DNA of 64,000 bases from an uncultured Verrucomicrobiota bacterium. GTDB taxonomy: Bacteria > Verrucomicrobiota > Verrucomicrobiia > Limisphaerales > UBA9464. Each line of letters opens with the position of its first letter. Positions within the stretch are counted from its first letter, which is position 1. The notes under the pieces were generated by a model. That model was not told the origin of the DNA and ran no database searches. It saw only the letters and a list, made by a program, of their open reading frames with translations. Made by a program: the position numbers and the translations under genes. Below are positions 53,094-61,558 of the stretch, piece after piece. The stretch covers positions 1-64,000 of the forward strand of contig CAIXUG010000030.1 of assembly GCA_903922605.1 (NCBI GenBank), written 5' to 3'.

Positions 53094-54449
53094 TCATTTC
53101 AAAAACTCAAATAGCACCCGACCGGCCGGGTTCGGGAGCCTGACGCCGAGCAGTTCCGCAAGCGTGGGAGCCACGTCGAGGTTGGTGATCCGGTCCAGCT
53201 TGGCACCAGCCCGGATGCCATAGCCCCAGGCAAGAAAGATGCCGTCGATCTTCGGGTCGTTGTTCTGATAGCCGTGTGTTCCCAAGTAGGTCACGGAGTC
53301 CTGGACGACGTTGTCTCCGGCGGTGCTGGCCTGGAAGGCGTAGCCGGGCTTGGCGTAGAGCAGCAATTCGCCGGCCCCGTCGTTCATGTCCGGCGTCGGA
53401 ATACCGAGAGCAGCGTAATCCTTGGGCTCAAGGAGGCGATCAACCCCTTCGAGGCCGCCCAGCAACGTTTTCAGCTTCGGCAGCAGTTCTAGCTTCCTTG
53501 CCGGATCCGTCACATACACAAAGGCCATGCCGCCCTGGGTCATGACGTAGGCATCGGCTCCGGTGACCGGCGGCCCGGCGGCGCGGACCAGCCCGGCCTG
53601 CCGCAGCGCTATGTTGGGGAGGATCAGTTTCGTGACCTCCTTGAACCCGTGGTCGGTGGTGACGACGACCGCGGTCCGGTCCTTGAGCCCCGCCGCGTTC
53701 AGGCTTTCCAGCACTTCCGCCACCAGCCGGTCCACATAGGCGTAGGCCGTGAAGCTGGCGAGCGTACCGGGTCCGTAGCGGTGATTGACGGAATCCGTGG
53801 TCAGCAGGTGTAGGAGCAGCAAGTTGGGCTTGCGGGTCTTGAGGATGTGCGTCGCCGCCTTGGTCCAGACCATGTCGCGCCAGGTGATGCTAGCGTCCTT
53901 GGCAAAATTGTTGAGCTGCGACTGCGTCAGGACGCCATCGGCAACCAGTTCACTGGGAATTTCCCCGGCGGGGTCCGGCATTTCGTGGAATTCCCAGTTG
54001 ATGGTGCCGGAATTGGTCACCGCCACCCAGTCCACCTGGGCGGAGGTCAGACCCGCATCGTGGGCGACATCATAGAGCGTGGGCACGCGGACCATGCGGC
54101 TCTTGAAGGCCCATGGCTCGATTTTGGGCGCCTGGCCCGGCCCCTGCCGGACGAGCAGACCGTTGAACAGGACGCCATGCTGCGCCGGCTCAACCCCCGT
54201 CACCAAGGTCGTGTGGTTGATCCAGGTGACCGCCGGGTTGGACACTTTCATGGTGTTCACCTGAGCGCCTTCAGCAGCCAGTTTTCGCAGTGTCGGTACC
54301 GGTAACGTGGGATCGGCCCAAAGCCAGGCCGGAAACCCGTCCAAGCTGATGACCACCACCGTGCGATCCTTGGCCGGGATGGTGGCGACCTGCGCCTGAG
54401 CCAGATCGGCAACCAAGAGCGCGAGCAGAAAAATGAGGATACGACGCAT
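53094..54449 (-). CDS. Nucleotide pyrophosphatase / phosphodiesterase-type alkaline phosphatase superfamily protein
   Basis: The 451-residue exported enzyme has a signal peptide (MRRILIFLLALLVADLAQA) and the metal-binding motif VVISLDGFPAWLW, with the Thr nucleophile region PAVTWINHTTLVTGVEPAQHG and metal ligands in TTDHGFKEV and GTHGYQNNDPKIDG. These are NPP-type features; the sulfatase Cys/Ser motif is absent. It probably cleaves nucleotide or phosphodiester substrates in the periplasm. The start is the ATG at 54449. It lies upstream of the sulfur locus but is separated from it by 555 bases. Confidence 0.9.
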   Translation of the reverse strand: MRRILIFLLALLVADLAQAQVATIPAKDRTVVVISLDGFPAWLWADPTLPVPTLRKLAAEGAQVNTMKVSNPAVTWINHTTLVTGVEPAQHGVLFNGLLVRQGPGQAPKIEPWAFKSRMVRVPTLYDVAHDAGLTSAQVDWVAVTNSGTINWEFHEMPDPAGEIPSELVADGVLTQSQLNNFAKDASITWRDMVWTKAATHILKTRKPNLLLLHLLTTDSVNHRYGPGTLASFTAYAYVDRLVAEVLESLNAAGLKDRTAVVVTTDHGFKEVTKLILPNIALRQAGLVRAAGPPVTGADAYVMTQGGMAFVYVTDPARKLELLPKLKTLLGGLEGVDRLLEPKDYAALGIPTPDMNDGAGELLLYAKPGYAFQASTAGDNVVQDSVTYLGTHGYQNNDPKIDGIFLAWGYGIRAGAKLDRITNLDVAPTLAELLGVRLPNPAGRVLFEFLK

Positions 54450-54666
54450 GGCTGAAGCCGGACGCTGCCATACAAGGCGTTGGCCGTCACGGATTTGACG
54501 CCGCCGCCCAGCCATTTCAGGCCTGCAACGCTTCGTTACGGGGTTGAATACTCAAGTGGCTGTCACCCAAAGCCGGCTCCGGCGTCATGTATCGCATATT
54601 GGGCCGATCCCAGCAGCGGAGGGGCGATCAGGGATGAATGCGTCACGTCGCTGTAGGAGCGTCCGA

Positions 54667-55815
54667 ATGAAGACAGTTTCAGGAAACAGCAGAACAGGTA
54701 TGACGACTTACAGGACAGTTTTTACCGCCCGAATCATGGCGCTGATGTGCGTGCTCATCATGGGCTTCCAGACGGTTCACGCCGGCAACACCGCAGCCAT
54801 TGCCGATGTGATCAAACTCAAGGACACCGGCTTGGGCGATGACATCATTCTGAGCTTCATCCAGAAGCGGAACTTGGATTACGCCCTCCAAACGGACGAC
54901 ATCGTTACCCTCAAACAGCAGGGCGTCTCCGGCGCGGTGATCAACGCCATGCTCACCAGCGGCAATGGGTCCGCTGCTTTCGCTCCGGTCGCGGCCCCGG
55001 CTCCCACCGCCCCGGTGGCCCCTTTCGCTCCCACTGCCAATCCGTCCAGCCCACCACCCACGATGGATCCGGATGCGGCGTATTTCTACCAGGAGCTGAC
55101 CCCTTATGGTCATTGGGTCATGGCGGAGGATAACCAGTGGTACTGGCAGCCCAACGTGGTTGTGGGCGCGCCGGCGTGGCGGCCCTATTCGGATGGGGGC
55201 CACTGGATCTCCTCCGACACCGGCTGGTATTGGTCTTCCGACTATCCATGGGGCTGGGCCGCCTTCCATTATGGCCGCTGGCAGTTGCATCCCCATTTTG
55301 GCTGGATCTGGCTGCCGGATCGCGAGTGGGGTCCGGGCTGGGTCGTCTGGCGCAATGGTGGCGACTATTGCGGCTGGGGCCCCTTGCCCCCCGGAGCGAT
55401 TTTCGACGCGGGATCGGGACGGTTCAAGTACCACGGCCGATGGGTCGCCGCTGACTTCGATTTCGGCCTCGACTGGCTGCATTTCAACTTCTGCTACACC
55501 CGCGAGCTCGGCCTGCCCCATTGGCGTCCGGTCGGCGGCGTCGAGGGAAGGGCGATATTCGGGCGCACCACGATGGTCGTCGGCTACCGCAGCGGCCATA
55601 CGGTCATCAACGGCGAAAACCGCGTCCATTTCTTCAATGCCGGCATCGAAACGGCCCGCGTGGCCCAGTTGCGTGGCTCACCGGTCGAGGTGGTCAAGAT
55701 TCAGGACATGCGCTCACCGGCGGGCGTGAACGTCCACGAACGGCTCGTGCCCGAGGAAAAGTCGTTGCAGACCTACCGGCCCGGGTTTGGCCCCAAGACA
55801 CCGCGCCGCCATTGA
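54667..55815 (+). CDS. Exported DUF6600-type Trp-rich protein
   Basis: The 382-residue protein has a signal region (hydrophobic ALMCVLIMGF), a short helical domain (DIVTLKQQGVSGAVINAML), a Pro/Ala linker, and a Trp- and Tyr-rich body with repeats such as YGHWVMAEDNQWYWQPNV and WAAFHYGRWQLHPHFGWIWL, typical of DUF6600. Function is unknown; it may be an envelope protein. An AGGAG ribosome binding site seven bases before the ATG at 54667 decides the start. It is divergent from the phosphodiesterase gene. Confidence 0.87.
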   Translation: MKTVSGNSRTGMTTYRTVFTARIMALMCVLIMGFQTVHAGNTAAIADVIKLKDTGLGDDIILSFIQKRNLDYALQTDDIVTLKQQGVSGAVINAMLTSGNGSAAFAPVAAPAPTAPVAPFAPTANPSSPPPTMDPDAAYFYQELTPYGHWVMAEDNQWYWQPNVVVGAPAWRPYSDGGHWISSDTGWYWSSDYPWGWAAFHYGRWQLHPHFGWIWLPDREWGPGWVVWRNGGDYCGWGPLPPGAIFDAGSGRFKYHGRWVAADFDFGLDWLHFNFCYTRELGLPHWRPVGGVEGRAIFGRTTMVVGYRSGHTVINGENRVHFFNAGIETARVAQLRGSPVEVVKIQDMRSPAGVNVHERLVPEEKSLQTYRPGFGPKTPRRH

Positions 55816-55949
55816 TCGGGCGGCCGTCTTCTGCTTGAGGGATCCTGCATACCGGAAGGCCAATGAGTCGGACGGGTGGGCCGCCCATCCGACTTATTTG
55901 GCCTTGGTTGGGAATGGATGTTTCCCTTCCGCTGAATCTACCATCCCCC

Positions 55950-57392
55950 ATGCACTTCCTCCGACCGTCCACTTCGGGTTGGGTATGCTTTCGGCTCGTG
56001 GCCGTTTTGTTGTTCGGCGGCCTCACCGCCCTCGCGTCGGACGAGCCCCGGCCGCTGTTTGTCGAGGGGTATGCCACGCAGGTCAGCTACGCTCCCGGCG
56101 AGACGGTGTCGCTGCATGTCTCTACCTCGGCTCCGGAATTTGCGGTGGAAATCGTGCGGCTCGGGGCGCAGCGGTCGGCGTTCTGGTCCAAGGAAAGCAT
56201 CCCGGGCCGGGAATATCCGGTGCCAGAAGATGCGTCGTCGGCCGGTTGCAACTGGCCCGTGGCGGTGACGGTCCCGCTCCCGGCGGATCGTCAGAGCGGC
56301 TATTATCAGGTCAATTTCCGCGTGCGCGATCGCGGCGGCAAGTTCGTGCAGCGGAACTCCCGCAGCGCCGAGGGCTCCTGCTTCTTCATCGTGCGTCCCG
56401 CCGAGCCGGGCAGACACACCAAGATCCTGCTCCAGCTCGCGAGCAACACCTACAACGCCTACAACAACTGGGGTGGCTTCAGCCTCTACGGCTTCCATGG
56501 GCGCGGCGGCAATCAGGGACACCGTGTTTCCTTTGAGCGTCCGCCGGCGAGCCAGTTCGGCACCTGGGAGCAGCCCTTCGTCGAGTGGGCCGAGCGCAAC
56601 GGCTACGTCCTCGACTTCGCCGCCAACAGCGACCTCGAGTACCACCCGGAAATGCTGAAGGCCTACCGCCTCGTGCTCAGTGTCGGTCACGACGAGTACT
56701 GGTCGGCGCCGATGCGGGACCACCTGGAGAAGTTCATCGCGGACGGCGGCAACGTGGCCTTCTTCAGCGGCAACACCTGCTGCTGGCAAGTGCGCAGCGA
56801 GGATGGCGGCCGGGCGCTGACGAGCTGGAAGCAAAATTACCATTCCGACCCGGTCTATCAGGCGCGCAAGGGCTACGGACAACTGGCCACACTCTGGAGC
56901 CATTACCTGATCGGACGGCCCGAGAACCAGCTCACCGGCGTCGGTTTCCTCTGGGGCGGCTACCATCTCAGCCACGGCCAGTACATGGACGGCAGCGGCG
57001 CCTTCAAGGTGCATCGGCCCGAGCACTGGCTCTTCGCCGGCACGGACCTGAAAGCGGGCGCTGAATTCGGCGGCAAGGACACGATCGTCGGCTATGAGTG
57101 TGACGGCTGTGAAATGACGTGGAAGGATGGCCTCCCGTATCCCACCGGCGCGGACGGCACACCCGCGACGTTCCAGATTCTTGGCACCGCGCCGGCCAAG
57201 TGGCATCCCGACGACTGCGAGTGGTATGACCGCTGGGAAAATGGCCGCGAAGGCCACGCCGTGCTCGGCGTTTACACGCACGGCGGCACCGTCTTCACCT
57301 GCGGCAGCACCGATTGGGCGCACGGCCTGCGCGGGGCGGACCGCGCGGTCGAGCGCATCACGAAAAACGTGCTAGATCGCCTGTCGAAATGA
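55950..57392 (+). CDS. N,N-dimethylformamidase beta-subunit-like exported protein
   Basis: The 480-residue protein matches the DMFase large-subunit family. Marks are the N-terminal beta domain (YATQVSYAPGETVSLHVS), the block LASNTYNAYNNWGGFSLYGF, LVLSVGHDEYWSAPMRDHLE, and FFSGNTCCWQVR. The real DMFase hydrolyses formamides with an iron site; here the substrate is unknown. A signal peptide precedes it from the ATG at 55950. The stop overlaps the ATG of the peroxidase gene (ATGA), so the two are coupled. Link to formamide is not supported by the context. Confidence 0.85.
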   Translation: MHFLRPSTSGWVCFRLVAVLLFGGLTALASDEPRPLFVEGYATQVSYAPGETVSLHVSTSAPEFAVEIVRLGAQRSAFWSKESIPGREYPVPEDASSAGCNWPVAVTVPLPADRQSGYYQVNFRVRDRGGKFVQRNSRSAEGSCFFIVRPAEPGRHTKILLQLASNTYNAYNNWGGFSLYGFHGRGGNQGHRVSFERPPASQFGTWEQPFVEWAERNGYVLDFAANSDLEYHPEMLKAYRLVLSVGHDEYWSAPMRDHLEKFIADGGNVAFFSGNTCCWQVRSEDGGRALTSWKQNYHSDPVYQARKGYGQLATLWSHYLIGRPENQLTGVGFLWGGYHLSHGQYMDGSGAFKVHRPEHWLFAGTDLKAGAEFGGKDTIVGYECDGCEMTWKDGLPYPTGADGTPATFQILGTAPAKWHPDDCEWYDRWENGREGHAVLGVYTHGGTVFTCGSTDWAHGLRGADRAVERITKNVLDRLSK

Positions 57393-58534
57393 GCCGAGTG
57401 GTCAGACTTGTCGCCATGGGCCTTCTGGCCGCCGGCGGCGGATTGCCCCCCGTTTACGCCGGCGGCCCGCCGCCGCCCGCCGAGATGCGGCTCTCGGCTT
57501 TGCCCGCGACCGTGCCGACCCCGGCAGACAATCCCACCACGCCGGCCAAGATCGCGCTGGGACGGCTGCTGTTCTTCGATCCCATCCTGTCCTCGACCCG
57601 ACAGGTCTCGTGTGCGACCTGCCACAACCCGCGCTTCGGCTGGACCGACGGCCGCGCGACGCCCATCGGCATCGGCGGCGCGGGTGCCGGCCCGGCGCGC
57701 ACGTTGCAAGCCTCAGCCCCGCTGCTCACGCGCAATGTGCCAACCCTCCTGAATGTGGGCTTCAACGGCCTCGTCGCCGGGGCCCAACCCGATCCCGCCG
57801 CCGCGCCCATGTTCTGGGATTCCCGCGTGCTCAGTCTGGAGCAGCAGGTGCTCACGCCGCTCCGGTCTTCCGGGGAGATGCGCGGCGATGATTGCCCGGA
57901 AGATCGCTCCGTCGCCGAAGCGGTCGGGCGTGTGGCGGCGATTGGCGAATATCAGGGATGGTTTTCGTCGGCGTTCGGCCCGTCGACAAACCCGGCCGTG
58001 ACCGCCACGCATCTCGTCCAGGCCGTGGCCGCCTTCGAGCGCTCGCTGGTGACGACACGCACCGCCGTGGACCGCTTCCTGGCCGGAGACGACACGGCCC
58101 TGACCGCAACGCAACGGCAGGGCCTGCGCGTCTTTCAGGATGCCGGCTGCATCCAGTGCCACGGCGGCCCGATGTTCACCGACTACAAGCTCCACTTCAT
58201 CGGTGTCTCCGACAGCACGGCCGACGGCCGACGCGCCTTTCGCACGCCCAGCCTGCGCAATCTCCGCGCGACCGCGCCCTACATGCACAATGGCGGCCTG
58301 CGCACCGTGCGCGAGGTTCTCGTGTTCTACGACCAGCTTGCGGAAGCGGTCAGCGAATCGCTCGATGGCGCCGACCAGCCCCAGCAACCCGCGCTCGATC
58401 CGCTGCTCCGCCCGCTTGATCTCAACCCGGAAGATTTTCCCGCGCTCGAAGCCTTCCTTGATGCGCTGAGCAGCGACGACTATGACCGGACCGTGCCCGT
58501 GAAAGTGCCGAGCGGCCTGGCCGTCATCCCTTAA
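57389..58534 (+). CDS. Di-haem cytochrome c peroxidase / MauG family protein
   Basis: The 381-residue exported protein has two c-haem motifs: CATCH (C75, C78, H79) and CIQCH (C254, C257, H258). The family block FFDPILSSTRQVSCATCHNP is clear, as is the later FRTPSLRNLRATAPYMHNG. Such proteins reduce peroxide or, as in MauG, oxidise protein residues. The N-terminal signal region ends near VYAGG. It overlaps the DMFase-like gene and precedes the PVC haem-protein gene by 24 bases. Confidence 0.92.
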   Translation: MSRVVRLVAMGLLAAGGGLPPVYAGGPPPPAEMRLSALPATVPTPADNPTTPAKIALGRLLFFDPILSSTRQVSCATCHNPRFGWTDGRATPIGIGGAGAGPARTLQASAPLLTRNVPTLLNVGFNGLVAGAQPDPAAAPMFWDSRVLSLEQQVLTPLRSSGEMRGDDCPEDRSVAEAVGRVAAIGEYQGWFSSAFGPSTNPAVTATHLVQAVAAFERSLVTTRTAVDRFLAGDDTALTATQRQGLRVFQDAGCIQCHGGPMFTDYKLHFIGVSDSTADGRRAFRTPSLRNLRATAPYMHNGGLRTVREVLVFYDQLAEAVSESLDGADQPQQPALDPLLRPLDLNPEDFPALEAFLDALSSDDYDRTVPVKVPSGLAVIP

Positions 58535-58558
58535 CCCGACCGAATCGGAAAGCCCCAC

Positions 58559-61336
58559 ATGAAACCCCCTCTTCCCCCGCAGCGCCGATGGTCGTCGGTG
58601 TGGCCGCGCCTTGGTGCCATGCTGGCCTTCCTCGCCATCACGACGCCCGGCGTCTTAGCCCAATCCGTTTCCGCCCCCGCCATCCCGGGCACGTTGCTCC
58701 ACGATTTCGACCATGACGGCGTCGAGGAACGCCTCGTAAGCCGGCCCGGCGTGAATGAGATCTACCACCGCAAATCGCCGACGAACGAATGGGAGAAGGC
58801 CGACTACGCGCTGCCCGAAGGCGTCACGCTCGTGGACGCGCAGGGGAAGGACGCCGGCCTGCGCTTCGTGGACCTGAATGGCGACGGCTTCGACGACGTG
58901 CTGTTTTCCGACTCGAAGCGCTACGCGATCCACCTCTGGACGAAGGAGGTGAGGCCGAACCTGGGCTGGACCAAGGGCTGGACCCAGTTCGTGAAGGCGG
59001 GCGAACGAAAAGGTCAGGCCGACGAGCCGCCGATCCTCATCGGCGCCGACGTGAAGACCGAGGGCGGTGAACTCGTGGTCACCCGGCCGGGTGGCGTCGT
59101 CGAACGCCGTTCGCTGAAGACCCTGATCGCCTACCAGGCCTCGCCCGCCCTGTCGCCGGCCGAAGGCCTCGCGTCGATCCACGTGCGGCCCGGTTTCCGC
59201 GCGGAACTTGTCGCCGCCGAGCCGGTGGTGATCGATCCCGTCGCGCTGGACTGGGACGCCCGGGGCCGGCTGTGGGTCGTCGAGATGCGCGATTATCCGT
59301 TGGGCATGGATGGCCACGGCGAACCCGGCGGGGTGATCAAGGTGATCGAGGATACCGATGGCGACGGGCGTTATGATAAAGCGGTTCCGTTCATCGAAAA
59401 GATCGGCTTCCCCTCCAGCCTGATGCCCTGGCGCAACGGCGTGCTGATCGCCGCCGCGCCCGATATCATTTATGCCGAGGACACCGACGGCGACGGCCAT
59501 GCCGACGTTCGCAAGGTGCTCTTCACCGGCTTCAACCCGGGCAACCAGCAGCACCGCATCAACGGCTTCCAGCTCGGGCTCGACGGCTGGATCTACGCGG
59601 CCAACGGCGACAGTGGCGGCAAGGTCAAATCTGTGGCGACAGGGAAGGAACTCAACATCAGCGGCCGTGACTTCCGCTTCCGGCCCGACACCGGCGAGAT
59701 GGAGACCGTGTCGGTGAGCACGCAGTACGGCCGGCGGCGCGACGACTGGGGCAACTGGTTTGGCAACAACAACCCGACCTGGCTCTGGCACGTGACCCTG
59801 CCGGAGCACTACCTCCGGCGGAATCCCAAGCTCGCGGTGCGCAACGTGAAACAGGTGCTCGCCAATTACCCCGACTCGGGGCGCGTGTTCACCCTCAGCC
59901 CGGAAGTCGTCCGGCCCAACCAGCCCGGGTCGGTCAACCACGTCACCAGCGGCTGCAGCCCCACGCCCTACCGCGATTCGCTGTTCGGCCCCGACTTCGC
60001 CACCTCGGTGTTTGCCAGCGAGCCCGTACACAACGCCGTCCACCGCGAGGTGCTGGAGCCGGACGGCGAGACCTTCACGAGCCACCGCGCGAAGGGCGAG
60101 GAACAGAGCGAGTTTTTCGCCAGCACCGACAACTGGTGCCGGCCCACGACGACCAAGGTCGGGCCCGACGGCGCGCTCTACGTCGCCGACATGTACCGCC
60201 TCATCATCGAGCACCCCGAATGGATCTCTCCCGAGATGCAGGCCCGCGTCGATCTCCGCGCCGGCTCCGATCGCGGGCGCATCTACCGCGTCGTGCCGGA
60301 CGGCGTGAAGCTGCGCCCGATCCCGGACCTCGCCCGGCTGGACAACCACGCGCTGGCCCGCGCGATGAACAGCCCCGGCGGCTGGCAGCGCGACACCGTC
60401 CAGCGCCTGCTAATGGAGCGGAACGGCCGCGACGCCGCCCCCGAACTCGCGCAACTCCTGCAACCCGCCTACGCGCCGCAGGTCCGCATCCAGGCGTTGG
60501 CGACCCTCGGCGTGCTCGGCGTCCTCACGGATGAGGCGCTGCTGGGCGCATTGGCCGATCCGCATCCGGCGGTCCGCTGCGAGGCGCTGCGGCAGAGCGA
60601 GGCCTGGGGTGGCAAATCCGGCCCGGTCCTCGACGCCGTCCTCCAGCTTGCCGACGACAGCGAGGTGCGCGTGCGTTTTCAGACCGCTTTCACGCTCGGC
60701 GCCTGGCCGCTGGCCGTCACAGAACCCGTTCTCGCCCGGCTCGGCGACGGGGCCGGCACGGACGAACTGCTTCGCATCGCCGTGATGTCCTCCCTGCCAC
60801 CCGACAGCGAACTCTTCACGCGGCTCAATACCACGAAGGCCGCCGCAACGAAGCCGGTCGCCGCCCTCGTCTCCCTGAAACCCTCGTCACCCGACCGGGC
60901 CAAGGTCATCGCCGCCTACGCCGGCGTGGCGGATCTCAAGGGCGACCCGGCCCGTGGACACGCGCAGTTCCAGCTCTTGTGTACGCCCTGCCACCGTTTG
61001 CGCGGCGAGGGCAACGAAGTCGGCCCCGACCTTGCCATGGTGGCCACGAAGCCCGTGGACTGGCTGCTCACCGCAATACTCGATCCCTCCCAGGCCATCG
61101 AGGCCCGCTACCGCGCTTGGACCCTCCGCCTCCGCTCCGGCGAAGAGCTGGCCGGCCTCATCACCACCGAGACCGCCAACAACCTCGTCCTCCGACTGCC
61201 CGGCGGCGCCGACCGGGCGGTGTTGCGCACCGACCTTCAGTCCGTGGAGCCACAGACCCTCTCGCTGATGCCCGCCGGCTTCGAATCCGCCCTGGCCCCG
61301 CAGACGATGGCCGACCTCCTCGCCTGGCTGCGGTGA
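58559..61336 (+). CDS. PVC-type haem-binding, membrane-bound-dehydrogenase-like protein
   Basis: The 925-residue exported protein opens with a signal peptide and a FG-GAP/VCBS-like domain (LHDFDHDGVEERLVSRPG, VDLNGDGFDDVLFSDSKRY). A six-bladed propeller of the PVC dehydrogenase family follows (VALDWDARGRLWVVEMRDYP, IEDTDGDGRYDKAVPF), then HEAT-like repeats (about 595-770) and a C-terminal haem domain with CTPCH (C808, C811, H812). The closing section is the typical Pirellula/Verrucomicrobium-type haem domain. It probably oxidises an unknown alcohol or sugar in the periplasm and passes electrons to c haem. Confidence 0.92.
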   Translation: MKPPLPPQRRWSSVWPRLGAMLAFLAITTPGVLAQSVSAPAIPGTLLHDFDHDGVEERLVSRPGVNEIYHRKSPTNEWEKADYALPEGVTLVDAQGKDAGLRFVDLNGDGFDDVLFSDSKRYAIHLWTKEVRPNLGWTKGWTQFVKAGERKGQADEPPILIGADVKTEGGELVVTRPGGVVERRSLKTLIAYQASPALSPAEGLASIHVRPGFRAELVAAEPVVIDPVALDWDARGRLWVVEMRDYPLGMDGHGEPGGVIKVIEDTDGDGRYDKAVPFIEKIGFPSSLMPWRNGVLIAAAPDIIYAEDTDGDGHADVRKVLFTGFNPGNQQHRINGFQLGLDGWIYAANGDSGGKVKSVATGKELNISGRDFRFRPDTGEMETVSVSTQYGRRRDDWGNWFGNNNPTWLWHVTLPEHYLRRNPKLAVRNVKQVLANYPDSGRVFTLSPEVVRPNQPGSVNHVTSGCSPTPYRDSLFGPDFATSVFASEPVHNAVHREVLEPDGETFTSHRAKGEEQSEFFASTDNWCRPTTTKVGPDGALYVADMYRLIIEHPEWISPEMQARVDLRAGSDRGRIYRVVPDGVKLRPIPDLARLDNHALARAMNSPGGWQRDTVQRLLMERNGRDAAPELAQLLQPAYAPQVRIQALATLGVLGVLTDEALLGALADPHPAVRCEALRQSEAWGGKSGPVLDAVLQLADDSEVRVRFQTAFTLGAWPLAVTEPVLARLGDGAGTDELLRIAVMSSLPPDSELFTRLNTTKAAATKPVAALVSLKPSSPDRAKVIAAYAGVADLKGDPARGHAQFQLLCTPCHRLRGEGNEVGPDLAMVATKPVDWLLTAILDPSQAIEARYRAWTLRLRSGEELAGLITTETANNLVLRLPGGADRAVLRTDLQSVEPQTLSLMPAGFESALAPQTMADLLAWLR

Positions 61337-61558
61337 CGAGGGGCGTTCTTGCCTAAAATCCAGATGTCAGGAGACGACGTCAGGAGTCTCACTCGTCGTT
61401 CATAGCCTAGGACCTCGCTGATGACGGACGGTGGCCAAATTGGCATGCCACTGCCCTATCCGGGCACTTCGCTCGAATGCGTTTTCCCGCGAATGCGTCA
61501 ACGGCCCGCGTTTGACAGCGCGACCGATTGCGCCGCTACTCTCCGCCGACACGTTCAC

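Noticed and set aside
52783-53097. Small minus-strand frame in the long gap before the PEP-CTERM operon
   Set aside because: No ribosome binding site, no conserved motif, and it runs into the downstream end of the phosphodiesterase gene.
53094-54449. Sulfatase linked to the sulfur locus
   Set aside because: The nucleophile region carries a Thr in an NPP-type context and no C/S-x-P-x-R sulfatase motif.
58655-60349. Long minus-strand frame opposite the PVC haem protein
   Set aside because: Antisense shadow; the plus-strand gene has full domain support.
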